A stretch of 64,000 nt of DNA from Azadirachta indica (GCA_022749755.1 CM040451.1:4106871-4170870); one strand, 5' to 3'. Positions 9,960 through 23,283 are shown, counted from the first letter of the stretch. Translations and numbers: made by a program. The notes: generated from the sequence alone by a model not told the origin.

Positions 9960-12566
9960 TTTAAGAATATTGAGTGACATTATCTAAATATCTCTCATCT
10001 AATTGTAATGTTCAAAATTGAAATGTTTTGATTTTTAAATTATAAATATTATGATATCAAAGTATTAATGAAAAAGTGAATAATAAATATCAATTATTAA
10101 TTAAAAAATGAGCATCCATTAAGTCTTTTAATAGCTGTACTTCCAAATTACGTAGTAATATATCAACCTCAAACATATTTTGTGTTAAAATACCTTGAGT
10201 TTTAGAGTATTAAAATTTTCATAAAAATCTTAAATTTTGCGTCAAAATTTTTGGATTTTTAGTGAAATATTTTGGGTTTCACGTTAGAACAAAAGTGAAT
10301 GTGATAATTATATTCAATTTGCAACCAAGTCCTTCCGAGAAAGTTCCTCCAATAATAGAGCACGAAGACACAAGCATGCATGCTATAAAACAATAGGAAT
10401 ATTTTAACATACCTAGTCTAAGTTTTGTAAAAATAATACACACACACACACATATATATATATATATGTATGTATGTACGTATGTATCCTTCATAATTAA
10501 TTTTAACATATATATATATATATATAGCATATAGACAAAGAATATATATATATATATGTATGATACATAATTAATTTTAACATAAAAAATTAAAAAAAGT
10601 AAAAAACAAATTGTCTCCACATGATGCCAGCAATCAAAATCAAAGAAGAAAAAGAAGAAGAAGAGAGATTTTTAAAAAAAATAACAAAAAAATTAGAGTT
10701 CAACGGTAGTTCTTCAATCTACAACTTTATTTCCAAATTCTTTGTATCTCTATAAAATTCAACACTCAAATTAATCCTGGCATAAAATTGTAGTTTGAAC
10801 ATGTTTTAAATGCATACTGAAGATTCTTACTTGAGTTATAAACACGCAATTGCTTTCGGGTATTTGTTTTCAATAGCGATGCTTGCTTTCAATACGCACG
10901 TGACAAATTATCCGTCGAGACTTTGAAATTGGCGATAGCGAATGATTCGAACATGATTTTAAGGTTTTAACTTTTTTTTTGAAAAAAAGGACAAATTGTA
11001 ATGTAATAAATGGTAATATGTGAAATTACAAGCTTGTCCAGTCAACTAAGCTCATGTCGGTAACATAAATCCTAATCCTATGGCTGTGTATAGGCGTTAG
11101 GTACCTTATTTCCCCGGATTCAATGAATTACACGTAACTGACAATAAATCCTATGCATTTGTATATATACGTATGTAAATTAAATTCCACAGGATTGAAA
11201 GAGTTACACGTTAACGATCATGTGATTGCATGTGTATAGATTAATTGGACGGCTGCCTTTTTATCTTTTATGAACAGTGATTGATAGAGCCACGGGCGAT
11301 GGCGACAGTCAGAGTCCCACGCAATACGTAGCACCACGAGATCCACATTGGTGAACGATTCTCTAACGAAAGCCTCACCTCAGACGAATGTTTGCCAGAT
11401 TTAGGTGGATGTCTGTATACTCGTTTTCAATAGTGTAACGTTCTTAATCAATTGATTATTAATTTGTATTATAATTAATTAAGTAATTAGTATTAATATT
11501 GACGTGTTAAAGTTGTTGGATTGAGAGGTTTAACTTGCGGTCAGACAGTTGACGGGGTCTTCGCAGGTAAAAACAGAAAAACAAAGCGCAAGTCACCTGA
11601 CTCTGTCGGATGAAGTAAGCGAACATATTCTATTTGGTCCCAACTATGTATATATATGTGTGTGTGTGTGAATGCTGATTATGGGATGAGTGAGGTCATC
11701 ATGAATAAGTCAGTGTTTGGTCTATTTAGTCTTAATTCACGGTTGACACGTTTTATTTATTTATTCATTCTATAAATTATTTTAAAATAAATTATCTTAA
11801 AAATTATAAAAGTTTACATGCTATATCAAGTGAGATAATTTGTTGAATTACTATTTAATTATTTCTAGTGAAAAAGTTGCATATCATACTAACCAAAATG
11901 AGAGACTTGGACTAGGTTTCTAGCTAAAAATTAGGTTTTTTGTTACCTAATTTATAAATTTTTAAGATGGGATCAATTGATTACAATACATTGAATTATC
12001 ATTTTAAGTTGGGTGTTTTATCCTTTATGTTTTATGTTAGATGTTTCAAATTTTCTGTTTATGTTTTTTGCATTTAATACTTCAAATCTTATGTAGTTAA
12101 TTGAATGGGTATATTATTTATAAAGTGTAACATAACCAAGTTCTTTAAAGATATTCATTCAGTTACTAATTATAATTTATTGTTTAAATCTAGTTTCGTA
12201 AAAAATTAGTGATATTTATTTATTTGTACTAAATCTAAAAATTTTCTCTAATCGTATGTTTGAGATGGAAATTCAGATGTAGTGTATTCTTTAATTTAAG
12301 TTATTTTACCTTAAAATCACTAAATATTAAGTACATAAGTGAGATACTAAATAATAAATACCAACAGATTAAATGAAATTTATTATTTTGTCACAAAACT
12401 TATCCTTAATATATACTTTTAGAAGTTAAAATAACTATAAAATATTATAGGACATCAATGTGTTTATATAGATGAATTTGTCTAGAGGTTACTATATAAA
12501 GAAATATAATGCGTATGTATGGATGAACTTTATAGAAATTTATATATAAGAGGTTATTCTCGTAAT
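9960..12566. other. Intergenic, AT-rich with microsatellites
   Basis: No gene seen. Holds (CA)n/(TA)n/(TGTA)n at 10439-10560 and a short (TA)(TG) run near 11648-11670. A less AT-rich stretch at 11280-11410 is unexplained; I see no ORF or RNA gene in it. Confidence 0.55.
10439..10560. repeat. Compound microsatellite (CA)n (TA)n (TGTA)n
   Basis: Simple-sequence runs of CA, TA and TGTA/CGTA, with (TA)n repeated at 10508-10526 and 10543-10556 and a duplicated 'CATAATTAATTTTAACATA' flank (10492 and 10565). ORFs through this tract are artefacts. Confidence 0.9.
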
Positions 12567-13400
12567 TAGGAGTGTTTATAATCAAATCCAATTTGTCTAA
12601 TCCGCTCAATCTAATTTGATCCAATACACCTTTTAGTGGATGGATTAGTAGATTAGATTAGGTTGAATAATCTGAAATTCATTTTTGGTGGATTGGATTG
12701 TGGATTGGTATTGCAAATTTGTCAAAATTCGATTCAATTTACAAAAAGCAATATAATAATATTTTACATAAAAAATTAATTTATTTTATGTAAAATTATA
12801 TCTATAATATATGAAATTGTATAAAATATACTTACAATTCAACTAAACTATTTCTCTTAAATCCTCTTTTTTCTCTTTCCCAACTTCACTTTTTGGTTTG
12901 ATTTTTAAATGATCAATTTTTTTTATTAATGATATGCATGTATTTTTTTTTTTGTTGAAATAAAATTTGATAACAAATATTAATGAAGGCTTATAAGTTA
13001 TAGTTCTGTGTTTTTATAGATCTACAACTATTATTTTTATTACTTTTTAAAAATTTTTTGATGTATTTTAGAAAACACAATTTTTTTTATGGAGAAAGAA
13101 TCCAATTATAATTATTTTTTTTGTTATTTTGTTTTGAATGGTTACATTTATTTAGAAGTTCAAATAATAAATTATATGTTATTTTTTCATTTATCTCCGT
13201 TAATGAATTATAATCAATATTAAATTTATATACTTTTATTTTGTTTGGATTGAATTAGGTTGAATTTAATTCTTTTATATGGATAATTTAAATTATATAG
13301 TTTTAATGGATTGGATTGAAAAAATTTTAACCCGTGAAGTGAAATAATGGTTTGAGCATGGATTTAACCATATCCGTCTAAGCTAATGCGAACAGTCTTA
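12567..13400. mobile_element. Candidate hAT-like MITE upstream of the terpene synthase
   Basis: Starts TAGGAGTGTTTATAATC and ends with the imperfect inverse AACAGTCTTA. It contains the GGATTGGATTG-like subterminal runs common in non-autonomous hAT elements. The flanking 8-mers CTCGTAAT and CTTATAGC match at four positions and differ only by transitions, so they may be a decayed target duplication. No ORF. A 5'-truncated copy lies at about 20822-21310. Confidence 0.45.
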
Positions 13401-13436
13401 CTTATAGCGACTATAGTAAAGATTGCGTAAAATAAT

Positions 13437-13867
13437 ACCAAATGATTGACGTAGTTTTGAAAGATAGGTATGTCGTGAACTTACCGTTAACATTAATGTC
13501 GCTCTATTTTATGAAGCTATATTCAAATTACATCAAGTTTTCATCACGTGGGAGTATTCGAGATATGTTCTTAATTTGGCTTTCAATCTAGCTAATGACC
13601 ATCTTGTTAACGAATGGATGGAATTTCTTTGTTCTATACGACTGTACGCAATAATATCTTTAATTGTGGACCTAAGACAACAACATCTGCAAAACAAACA
13701 GATACATACATACATACATATATACATACATACATACATACATACATACTGTACTCAGCTAATATCTTTAATTGTGGATATAAGACAACAATGTCTGCAA
13801 GACAAACAGATACATACATACGTACATACATACTGTACGCAATCAATTATTGCCCATTGCCCTTGCC
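13437..13867 (+). promoter_or_regulatory. Upstream region of the terpene synthase, with G-box and tandem CATA-repeat units
   Basis: A CACGTG G-box lies at 13546-13551. Then a unit beginning 'ATCTTTAATTGTGGA' and ending in (CATA)n occurs twice (about 13649-13750 and 13765-13830). The region 13437-13700 recurs without a gene at 23289-23535, where one copy of the unit is present. Whether the G-box (bHLH/bZIP site) works is unknown. Confidence 0.5.
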
Positions 13868-13876
13868 TATATATAA
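13868..13876 (+). promoter_or_regulatory. TATA box of the terpene synthase
   Basis: TATATATAA lies about 140 bases before the start codon. It predicts transcription from near 13900 and a leader of about 115 bases that contains no earlier ATG. Confidence 0.6.
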
Positions 13877-14016
13877 GTTCCTGGTATAAAGCAATTCATC
13901 ACCACAGCATCTTTAATTTCTTGCCTTTCTCTCTGACAATAATTGAATAATTATTTATCGCGGATTTTGGAAAACAATTGCAAGCTCAGCAGCAGCAACA
14001 ACTTCTGTGCTGCCAG

Positions 14017-16361
14017 ATGAATTCTGAAGCCTTTAATGTGATAACACCACCGGGGAAGCCCCCCAGTTATAAGCCAAACATTGGGAAATATGATTTCATA
14101 CAATCTCTTCAAAGCAAATATAAGGTCTAATTTTGCACCCATTTGTGTTTTATTTGGAAAATTCTTTTATGGTTTATTTATGGAAACTTGGAATTAATGC
14201 TTGATGTTTAATTGTAATATAATTAACTACAGGAAGAAGGATATAGAAGGCAAGCTGAGAAGTTGGTCAACGATGTGGAGCTCTTGTTTCTTGCAGCGGC
14301 GGACGAGGTTTTAGCTAAGCTACAGCTAGTTGATAGAATCGGAAAACTTGGCGTATCCTACCTCTTCCAGGAGGAAATCGGGGGAGCTTTAGATACAATA
14401 TCATCTATTCAGAACGGCAGCCCTTGTTTGGAAGGCGATCTCTATGCTACCGCATTATGCTTTAAGCTCCTCAGGCAGTACGGCTATGAAATTTCACAAG
14501 GTATGAAACTTCTAACTGTAAATTCATAATCAGAAATTACATGATATAATCTAACTTTTGTATGCATATACATATGGTTTGTTGTTCAGATGTGTTTATC
14601 GGCTTCATGGATGAAAAGGGTACATTCTCATCAACAAGCAAGTGTACAGATGATGTTAAAGGATTGATTGAACTTTTTCAGGCCTCCCATCTAGCTTTGG
14701 AGGGTGAAAACATATTGGAGGAAGCTAAAGTTTTCTCAAAAGCAGCTCTAAAGGATATCTATCCTACTTTGAACAGTAACCTCAGAAAAGAGGTAGCCAG
14801 GGTTTTGGAACTTTCGTCGCACTGGAGAGTGCAATGGTTTGAAGTCAGATGGCATGTAAACTCTTATGAGAATGAGAAACATACCAACCAAATTTTACTT
14901 GAATTGGCAAAACTTAACTTCAATATTGTTCAAGCTACACTCCAAAATGATCTAAGGGAGGTTTCCAGGTAACAAAATAAAAAATGAACCAGCTTATTAT
15001 ACGTAAATATCTAATATAAAGCATATATGGTCCCAACTAATTTAAAGAAAAGAAAAAGTTATAGCAAAGAAAAGTAACGTTTTGTTTTTTATTTTTATGA
15101 CCATAGGTGGTGGAGGAATCTGGGCCTGATCGAGAACTTAAACTTTTCAAGGGATCGACTGGTTGAAAGTTACATGTGTGCGGTGGGACTTGTTTATGAG
15201 CCTAAGCACAGCTGCTTTAGGAAATGGCTTACTAAAGTCGTCATTTTCATATTAGTAATCGATGATATTTATGATATTTATGGTTCATTAGAAGAACTAC
15301 AGCAATTCACCAATGCCGTTGACAGGTTTGTTGATTTCTATGACCACGTTCACACAAAGAACCTTGTTTTTAGAATATGTTCGTTGGACAATAAATATCG
15401 AGCTAATTCTAATTAATATGTTTCTTAATTACTCAGGTGGGATTCCAGGGAAATTCAAAATCTGCCAGAATGCATGAAAATATGTTTTCAAGCACTGTAC
15501 GAAACTGCCAATGAAATGGCTAATGAAATTCAAAAGGAGAAGGGTTGGAAGATCAAAGTCTTACCTCATCTGAGGAAAGCGGTATTATTCCAGCTCTTTA
15601 CCTTCTTATCAATCGTTAAATATGTTTATTATTTGTTAAAGATATACATCATTAGCAATACTTAATTTTCCACGTTTATTTATGCAGTGGGCAGATTTTT
15701 GTAAAGCGTTATTCCTGGAAGCAAAATGGCACCTCAATGGATACACCCCATCCCTGGAAGAGTATTTGAGTAATGCATGGATTTCATCATCAGGCACCCT
15801 TCTTTCTGCGCACTCATTTTTTGCTATAATGAGCGAAGTGACAGAAGAGACCGCAGATTTTCTGAGTCCAAATCAGGATCTCGTGTACAATTCTTCTCTG
15901 ATCATTCGACTATGCAATGATCTAGGCACATCAGTGGTAATTTAATTAATTTCCATCCCAGAATTCCTGTAATTAATCCTTTCGAATTTGGTTATATATT
16001 CTTCATATATATACTCTCTTAATTTTTACACGAGTAAATTAATTAAAATATGACTATGCATTCATGCATGCAGGCGGAACTGGAGAGGGGCGATGTTGCT
16101 TCATCAATCCTGTGTTGTATGATGGAAATGAACATTTCAGAAGAGAAAGCCCGGAATCACATTAAAGGGATGATAAGTGATACGTGGACGAAAATCAATG
16201 GACAATGCTTCAATCAATCACCTTTATTTCAATCATTTGTCAATGTAACTACGAACTTCGCACGTGTGGCGCATAGTCTTTACCAATATGGAGATGGATT
16301 CGGAGTTCAAGACCGTGATACCAAGAAGCATATCCTCTCTTTACTGATTGAACCCATGTGA
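14017..16361 (+). CDS. Terpene synthase, class I, seven exons, intact (TPS-g-like)
   Basis: Class I terpene synthases ionise prenyl diphosphates to make mono- or sesquiterpenes. Exons: 14017-14124, 14233-14500, 14590-14968, 15107-15325, 15437-15581, 15688-15936, 16074-16361. All introns are GT-AG and phases join to 551 codons. The exon pattern is that of class III plant TPS genes. RDR lies at residues 267-269, the metal-binding DDIYD at 304-308 and the second metal motif NDLGTSVAE at 450-458. There is no R(R)x8W motif and no visible plastid transit peptide: the protein starts MNSEAFNV. Lack of that motif suggests the TPS-g clade, whose members usually make acyclic alcohols such as linalool or nerolidol; product is inference. 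The ATG is the first after the TATA box, and an in-frame stop lies upstream at 13948. A CACTA element lies 450 bases downstream. Confidence 0.92.
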
Positions 16362-16810
16362 ATACTGTATGGGAGTGTTCTAGTTTATCACTTCAGATTA
16401 ATTTCCATTGGCTCAAAACACAAAATGTAAACCGCACTTGGCTAGTTTCTAGTTTCCATAAGGTCCTTCAGAGAAAAAATGTATTAAAGATTCAATTGCA
16501 CGCTACAAAAAATTTGAAGATTCAACTACCCTGCAGTGAAAAAATGTACCTTAAACTATCTTATACCACTACATGATTTTAAAAAAAGAATTGAAAAGAG
16601 CAATACTATACACAGTATTTTCTTTGTTAACATCAACCTCAATTATCGTTTTCTAAAGTAAAATATCATTAATGGATTCAAATGATCAGGAGCTATGTGA
16701 GAGAGAGTCTTTCGATGGTGAGAGCTGTAGTAAATAAGAGGCTTTCATTTAATTGGAGCAGGAGGCTTTTCACAAATTCAGCACTTTGTTCGGATGAAAC
16801 TAGCTAGGTT
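16362..16810. other. 3' flank of the terpene synthase
   Basis: Probable 3' UTR and spacer. 16435-16575 contains a short repeated 'AAGATTCAA(C/T)T' motif. The flank would continue at 20289 if the CACTA element were removed. Confidence 0.5.
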
Positions 16811-19800
16811 CACTACAAGAAAAATGACCTTTTATAGCCGATATTTTGTGGTTGATTTTTAATTCGTCACAAATAAAAATTATTTGCGGCTGATGTACTA
16901 CTTAACACAAATCCATTGTGAAAAAGATGTATTATTTGTGATCAAAATCAAATATCAGCAGCAAAAAGTAGTTAATTTTATTATCGTCATTTTGATAAAA
17001 AATATAATAAGTCTATATATTTATCTTTATTAAAAAATTAAATATTATTATTTTGTTTATTACATATTAGTCTCTAATGAATGGGACTAAAGTGTTTAAA
17101 TATATAAAATGTTATTTAATATTAATTATTGAGATATTGAAAATACAAAAGTTATTTTACATTAAAATTTTACTTTTTTGTTCTTTTACGTAAAAATCGT
17201 CTTTTACATTAAAAACGTTTTGTCCCTTTACTTTTTCGTATATTCGCAAATCAAATCTATTCGCAAAATCAAACTCAATCATCAACTTACCCTCAGTTTA
17301 CCGACGCTAAGTATATTGCTGTTAGCTTGTTAACGTCGGGTACGTCGTCGTCAGTTTGCCGACGCCGGATACGCTGCTGTCAATTTGCCGATGCCAGGTA
17401 TGCCGCCTTCAGCTTACCAATTGATTTTCAAAGCCAATCGATCCGTTTCGAAAATCATTTTCTGGTTTTTTATTTTTATTTTTTGCTTTATTTTGATGGA
17501 TTATCATTGGTTTCTTTGCTTGATTGGAAGATTTAGATTCTTAAAAACATCTGTTTTAGTGTCTCTTTTTTTGAAATTTCTAGAAATTGAATATGATTTA
17601 TCGCAAATTTATTTCTGATTTAGTGTTTCTTTATTTGCTTCATTGTTTATTGTTTCATTGGCTGAAAATTTTGAATGCTTGTAAGAATGAATCACATGTT
17701 ATCTCAAGTTAAGAATAAGAGCCAACATTTATAATTGTAAAATTAATTTCATCGTCTTCAGTTAATTTACAGAACATGTATTTTGATTGGATATATATCA
17801 AAATTGAAGTAATTAACTCTCTAGAAAGATGGGAGATTGGCACAATTTTTAAGGATTCACATGATAGTTGATCCCAACACCATATCTAATATAATAAGCA
17901 CACAATTAACTTGGTTAAGAAAATAAAAGCAGTACTTTTGTTTAATTAATGTTATTAGACATTATATATGCTTTTATTGGATCATTGCAGAAGGAACAAC
18001 CTGTTCAAATAATTAATGTTGTGTAATTATTTAAAATTAAGCTTTTGTACTAGATCAGAGAGAAATTAGAAAGCCATTAATACGTATAATAGAATTCTCT
18101 ACTAATTCTGCAAGTTTGGCTATATTGTTGTTTTATGGTTTTATTGTTATGCTGGGTCTCTGCTGTTTTGTTGTTCTGTTGTTAACGAGTTGTTGTTGCT
18201 ACTTTGCTGCTATTCTGTTGTATTACAGGTGCTTTTGCTACTGTCTTTTTGTGTTTTTGCCTTACTCTTGAAGCTTTATTGGCATTTCTAGTCTGTGTAT
18301 TTTTCTATTTTTTTCTTTTAATATAATTTCTCTATGCTTTTGCAATGAAACTGACGCACACAGTATTGGCTTGTTACATAAATATAATATGCCATTTGTG
18401 TCTTTCTAGATCATAACATAGTCCTTAGTCCTTTGTCCTTAGTATTGGCCTGTTACATAAATATATTATGTAATTGCTTTGTCTTACAGATTTGTATTAA
18501 TTAATGATGACTTATCTCATCAACTTTTGGATTAAGAATCTGTCTATATAAAATATGCATCTCTATATCAAAGTGCCATCAAGTATTAGTTGGATGCCTT
18601 GCAATGGCTTACATTGTGGTTGTGTTTTAAATGTGAAATATTATTGCATATTGTACTCTTTAACTGTCAAGTCAATATGAAGCTTTATTGCCTTGTCAAG
18701 AAGCTAAGCAGCTTCGGCAATAATGGGAGCATTAAAGTATTCTTTTATTGTAATTCCATTTCCATTAATTGCTTTGCAATTGTTTATTCATTGTGTTTTA
18801 ATTCCTTTACATTGCCTCTTCCTTGTTAACTCTATGTTGATTCATGTTAACTCTATGTTGTTTCAGATTGCTAGAAACTTTAAGGACTTTTAACATTGTT
18901 AGCATGTTGTATTAGCGATCACCAGCCATCTAAACATTGTGAAGTCTTTGTACAAGGTCTTAATTGCATGAGTTGAACATCTTCCTGAACTCAAAAATTA
19001 AAACCAATCAATCTTGGATCATCAATTAGTTTCGGATAGCTGCCATCCTCATCAATTCAAATTTTAGAATGAATTCAGACAATGACATTAATATCTTGAA
19101 CAAATAACTATCAATTAAATATTCAACATCAGACTTTGTTAAAAGCCATAGGTCTAACAGTTTTTTCAAATTTCTCCCTTAGTTTTGTCAATATTTACAT
19201 TAAATTTAATCTAATCTATTATGTGTAGAAAATTATGATATATGTTGCTTTTTTAATTTTTGAACTGGCACCATTTTTGCTATGGTTGATGGGAGCTCAA
19301 TTCTGAGTTTAGGTCAACACTGCTAGTCTATTGAATTATTGAACAATCTTTCTACTCTCTTCCACAAGCCTTAACTAATAAGTAAATTTACCGATTTACG
19401 CAAGCAATGAGATTGAAAGAATCAAGGAGAATGACAGCATGCAGATCAAACTCATGTAATTACATATAAAATCTTTTTGATATTGCATTATTTTTAATTT
19501 CCTTTTGTGTCTCTGAAAATTGTTTGTGTGATTCAGGTATCTCAAGGGGGAAGATCTTACATCTACGAATCACAAAGAGCTTTGGCAGAATATTTGGCTT
19601 TGGCAACATGAATCAAGTTGCATATGTAGAGAATTTTTGTAAAATAAAATATTTGACTTGGTGATTTTGCAAATGTTAATGGTAAACTTAATTCAAATTT
19701 CTGTCCAAATGTTTTCTGGTGGTGATTGTCAGTAATCAATGGATTAAAATTTTTTGTTCATTGTAATTTTTCTATAAATTTTATTATGTATAAGATGAAA

Positions 19801-20285
19801 ATTTTGGTGTTACTTTTCAAGTTTTTAAATGCTATCCAATGTTTTGTAATATTTAACCAATTAAATTATTCGAAATTGGTCCTAATATTTGGTTCACATT
19901 TAATATTCAAATTAATTTTATGAGATCAATATTTAAGTTAATAAAAATATTATAAATAGTTAATATTTTTTGCGGCTAAATATTTGGCAATAAAAGATGA
20001 TAATAAAAATAAATAAAAATTTTAAATTATTTACGGTTGTTACATATTAGTTGCAAAATAGTTGCTAAAAATTTTTAAATTATTTGCCGTTGATACATAT
20101 TGGTTGTAAAATTGACCGTAAATACTTTTTATAGCTGCTAAAATTAGTCGCAAATAATTAAAAATTTTTTGTGAGGCGACTTATTGCAGCCATTGAAATT
20201 TTGGCTACAAGTGATTGAAATTTGGCCCCAAAAAATGATTTTGTGGCTGAATATGCATTATTTGCGGCTGAATTTTCTTGTGGTG
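16811..20285. mobile_element. CACTA (En/Spm-type) DNA transposon, 3475 bp, non-autonomous
   Basis: Begins CACTACAAGAAAAAT and ends with the inverse TTTTCTTGTGGTG. It is flanked by a 3-bp duplication, GTT at 16808-16810 and 20286-20288. Subterminal copies of the TTGCGGCTG-type motif, in both orientations, fill 16830-16930 and about 19970-20280, as expected for transposase-binding repeats of this superfamily. I find no transposase ORF; the interior has a 29-bp minisatellite (17296-17411) and otherwise AT-rich, unrecognised DNA. Probably moved in trans by an autonomous relative. Confidence 0.88.
17296..17411. repeat. Minisatellite, four copies of a 29-bp GC-rich unit
   Basis: Units begin at 17296, 17325, 17354 and 17383; a clear one is GTTTGCCGACGCCGGATACG followed by CTGCTGTCA. 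It is strikingly GC-rich and CpG-rich against the AT-rich element around it. The following bases (17412 on) start a fifth unit that decays. Confidence 0.85.
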
Positions 20286-20821
20286 GTTAGGGTGACAAAA
20301 TATAACGTACGGAAGTTGATAGTGAAATTTTAAAACATCGTTGGACCAAGCTGGTCCTAGCTAGCTAGTGTGAAAACCAAACAAAAGAATATTATTTGTA
20401 TGTGCTATAATAATCATAATAAATACCATTTTTCCGACTGAGTCGATGAAATTGAATTACGCATGCTGATATTACGTATGTTGTGAAAGCCAACAAATGT
20501 ATACATATGATTTCACGTATTCCAATTTCCATGCAAACATTTTACCATAAAGCTTGCATCTGTTGATGGGGGGCTCACTCAGAGAAAAAAAATTAATAAG
20601 GTCGATGGTTCACTTGTGGCCAAAAATATGACACTTATCTGTTTATCATGATCAACGATTGTTGTTTTATTTATTATTTTGATAAGCTTTTCCCTTTATT
20701 TCATAAATAATATGAATTTGAAATTTTATTATTTGTGACATGAAAATATTGTCGTTACCATATGAAAATTTTATTAATAAATAAAGAGAATAATAAGCTG
20801 AAATTTTATTATTTATTCACC

Positions 20822-21377
20822 TTTTGGTTTGATTTTTAAATGATCGATTTTTTTATTAATGATATGCATGCATTTTTTTCTTGTTGAAATAAAATTTGAT
20901 AACAAATATTAACGAAGGTAAGTTATAGTTATGTATTTTTATAAATCTACAACTATTATTTTTATTACTTTTTTTATTTTGATGTATTTTAAAAAACACA
21001 ATTTTTTTTATGAAGAAAGAATGCAATTATAATTATTTTTTTGTTATTTTATTTTAAATAGGCATATTTATTTAGAAGTTTAAATAATAAATTATACTAT
21101 TTTTTTCATTTATCTTTGTTAATGAACTATAGTCAATATTAAAGTTATATACTTTCATTTTGTTTGGATTGGATTGAATTTAATTCTATTATATTGATAT
21201 TTTAAATTATATATTTTTAATGGATTGGATTGAAAAAGTTTTAACCGGTGAAATAATGGGTGTGACCAAGGATTTAATCATACCCGTCTAATCTGATGCA
21301 AACAGTCCTACTTATAACAACTTTCTTAAATATTACATAAAATTATACCAAATGATTCTTGTAGTTTTGAAAAGTAT
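20822..21377. repeat. Second copy of the terpene synthase upstream segment, left part
   Basis: Closely matches 12893-13450: the right half of the hAT-like MITE plus the following 'AAATGATTSWYGTAGTTTTGAAA'-type flank. It is cut at 21377 by an LTR element, after which the match resumes at 23289. Confidence 0.85.
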
Positions 21378-23283
21378 TAATACAGGCAGAATAGCGAATA
21401 GAATAAAAATATCTTGTCGAACTTCGAATTTCGTTTGATTTTTTGATATAGTGAGTTAGATAAACGTTCTAACGAATAGGATTATATATCATTCTAAACC
21501 TAATGGTTCGAAACACGAGTGTTAGGATAACAATTGTATGATGGACAAAAATCAAAAGAGAATATTTTATTGAATAAAAATATTATTGAAACACTAGTAT
21601 AAGTTCTCTATATACAATAGAGAAAATCTAATATTACAATTTAGCTCAAATAAGGAAAATAACTTCTACCTAAATAAGAAAACTAAGAATTAAATTAAAA
21701 ATTGAATTGGTAAAAATAAAAAACTTTTTAAATTGATTAAATTCTAAAATTACCCTACATCAAATTCCTCCCCTTTTAAAGAAAACTTGTCCTCAAGTTT
21801 TGTCTGGCGGATAAAATTTGTAATTCAATATTAAATCATCTTGTAATTTAAAAGAGTAGCTCTTTTCAGCAAACTTCTTTGAAACTTGAAAGTACCCAAA
21901 ATTTATCTTTTTCTTGCACTTGTGTATGGCCTTTTGGAAAAATATGTACTGGTAATAATAAACTACTTTCATGCTTTTAATAATTCTTTTCATATTTCGT
22001 TCAATGTACTCATCAATTAAATTTGTTGTTATAATCAAATCTTCCTCAAGAATAACCTTTATATCTTTGATATTAATAGGTAGAATCATGTCAATAATAA
22101 GTGAGTCTTCGACTTGAATTTCTTGTACATGCTCAATTTTCAAATTAAGATCACATAAGACCTCTTCTTGTACAATTTTTAACACATTTTCAATTTTTTT
22201 TGAAATACATCTTCAGACACCATATTACGGTCAACTTTAGTCATGTTATCAGATATCTTGTGAGATACGTTGTTAACAATATCTCTTATAACTCTATTAA
22301 AATCAAGCTTTTGTTGCACTTCGATTTCTTTGACTAAAAGAATGGCATATAATAATGCATAGATAGTATATGACAACATTCGATCTCTTATTTCAGTGTG
22401 GACTCCCTCTAAAAATTTCTCAACTAGAAGCTTTTCACTTTCATAAAAAAATGAATATCTATAAAATTTTTCAAACTCCATAACATAAGAATGAATAGAT
22501 CTCATACTTTGTGGTGTCAAATAATAATTAAGAGAAATAAACTGTGATCTCATCAGTCGCTTCAATGATCCCATAATTAAACTTTATCTTTTTGGTCTTT
22601 GTAATATATTTCACTAATATGATGCACTCCCTTTTAACAGAAAACAAATAACAAATTGTACTCTTTTTTTCGTAGGTATCCGCTTTATTTTAAAAAATTC
22701 CTCAACATCTTCCAACTAAAGCAAAAATAATCTAAAATTATATTTTCCGTCAAATAGCCACGCATCATGCCTAACATGATAGATCATGATTCCCATTTTT
22801 TTTGAATTTTTTTAGATAAAAGGATGTATTTATGAGTGTGGTTGTGTTTATTAGTTTAGAAAAACTTTATCTGGTACAAAGGTAAGTTCTAATACCAATT
22901 GACACATGTGAGATAGTGGATAGGATAAAAACACCTTATTGAACGTCGAATCTTATTCAAGTTTTTGACACAATGGGTTAAATAAACGTTCTAACAAACG
23001 AGATTAGATGTCGTTCTAACCTTAACGGATTAAAACACGAGTGTTAAGATAACAATTTTATGAGAGATAAAAATCAAAGGAGAAGATTTTATTAAATAAA
23101 AAGATTGCTGAAACACTAGTATAGGTTCTCTATATAAAATAGAGAAAATCTAATATTACAATTTAATTTAAATAAAGAAAGTAACTCCTACCTAAATACG
23201 AAAATTAAGAATTAAATTATAAATTGAATTGGTAAAAATAAAAACTTTCTAAACTAATTAAATTTTAAAATTATTCTAAATGA
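21378..23283 (-). mobile_element. Compact LTR retrotransposon (1.9 kb), minus strand, gag-like only
   Basis: Two LTRs of about 385 bp (21378-21762 and 22900-23283) enclose a 1.1-kb interior. The element is flanked by AGTAT at 21373-21377 and 23284-23288. On the minus strand, the primer site reads TTGGTATTAGAAC (about 22887-22899), close to initiator-Met tRNA complementarity. A purine tract (AAAAGGGGAGGAATT, minus strand, about 21763-21777) abuts the 3' LTR start TGATG. The site is empty in the paralogous copy near 13450, which confirms insertion. No protease, reverse transcriptase or integrase is present, so it depends on another element. Confidence 0.92.
21793..22574 (-). pseudogene. gag-like ORF of the compact LTR element
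   Basis: Two abutting reading frames on the minus strand. The first (22574-22179, 131 codons) has the retrotransposon gag-domain pattern 'LKRLMRSQFISLNYY...' and 'FLEGVHTEIRDRM', as in Ty3/gypsy gag. The second (22185-21793, 130 codons) is acidic then basic with no zinc knuckle and no protease motif. One frameshift separates them. It would help package RNA if translated; now probably non-functional. Confidence 0.6.

Noticed and set aside
10279..10620. Minus-strand ORF of 113 codons
   Set aside because: Runs through CA/TA microsatellites; composition is tyrosine/isoleucine repeats.
13533..13950. Several overlapping ORFs upstream of the terpene synthase
   Set aside because: Created by (CATA)n repeats in the promoter region, on both strands.
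18590..18829. ORFs inside the CACTA element
   Set aside because: Short, AT-rich, no transposase signature; a captured gene fragment cannot be shown by eye.
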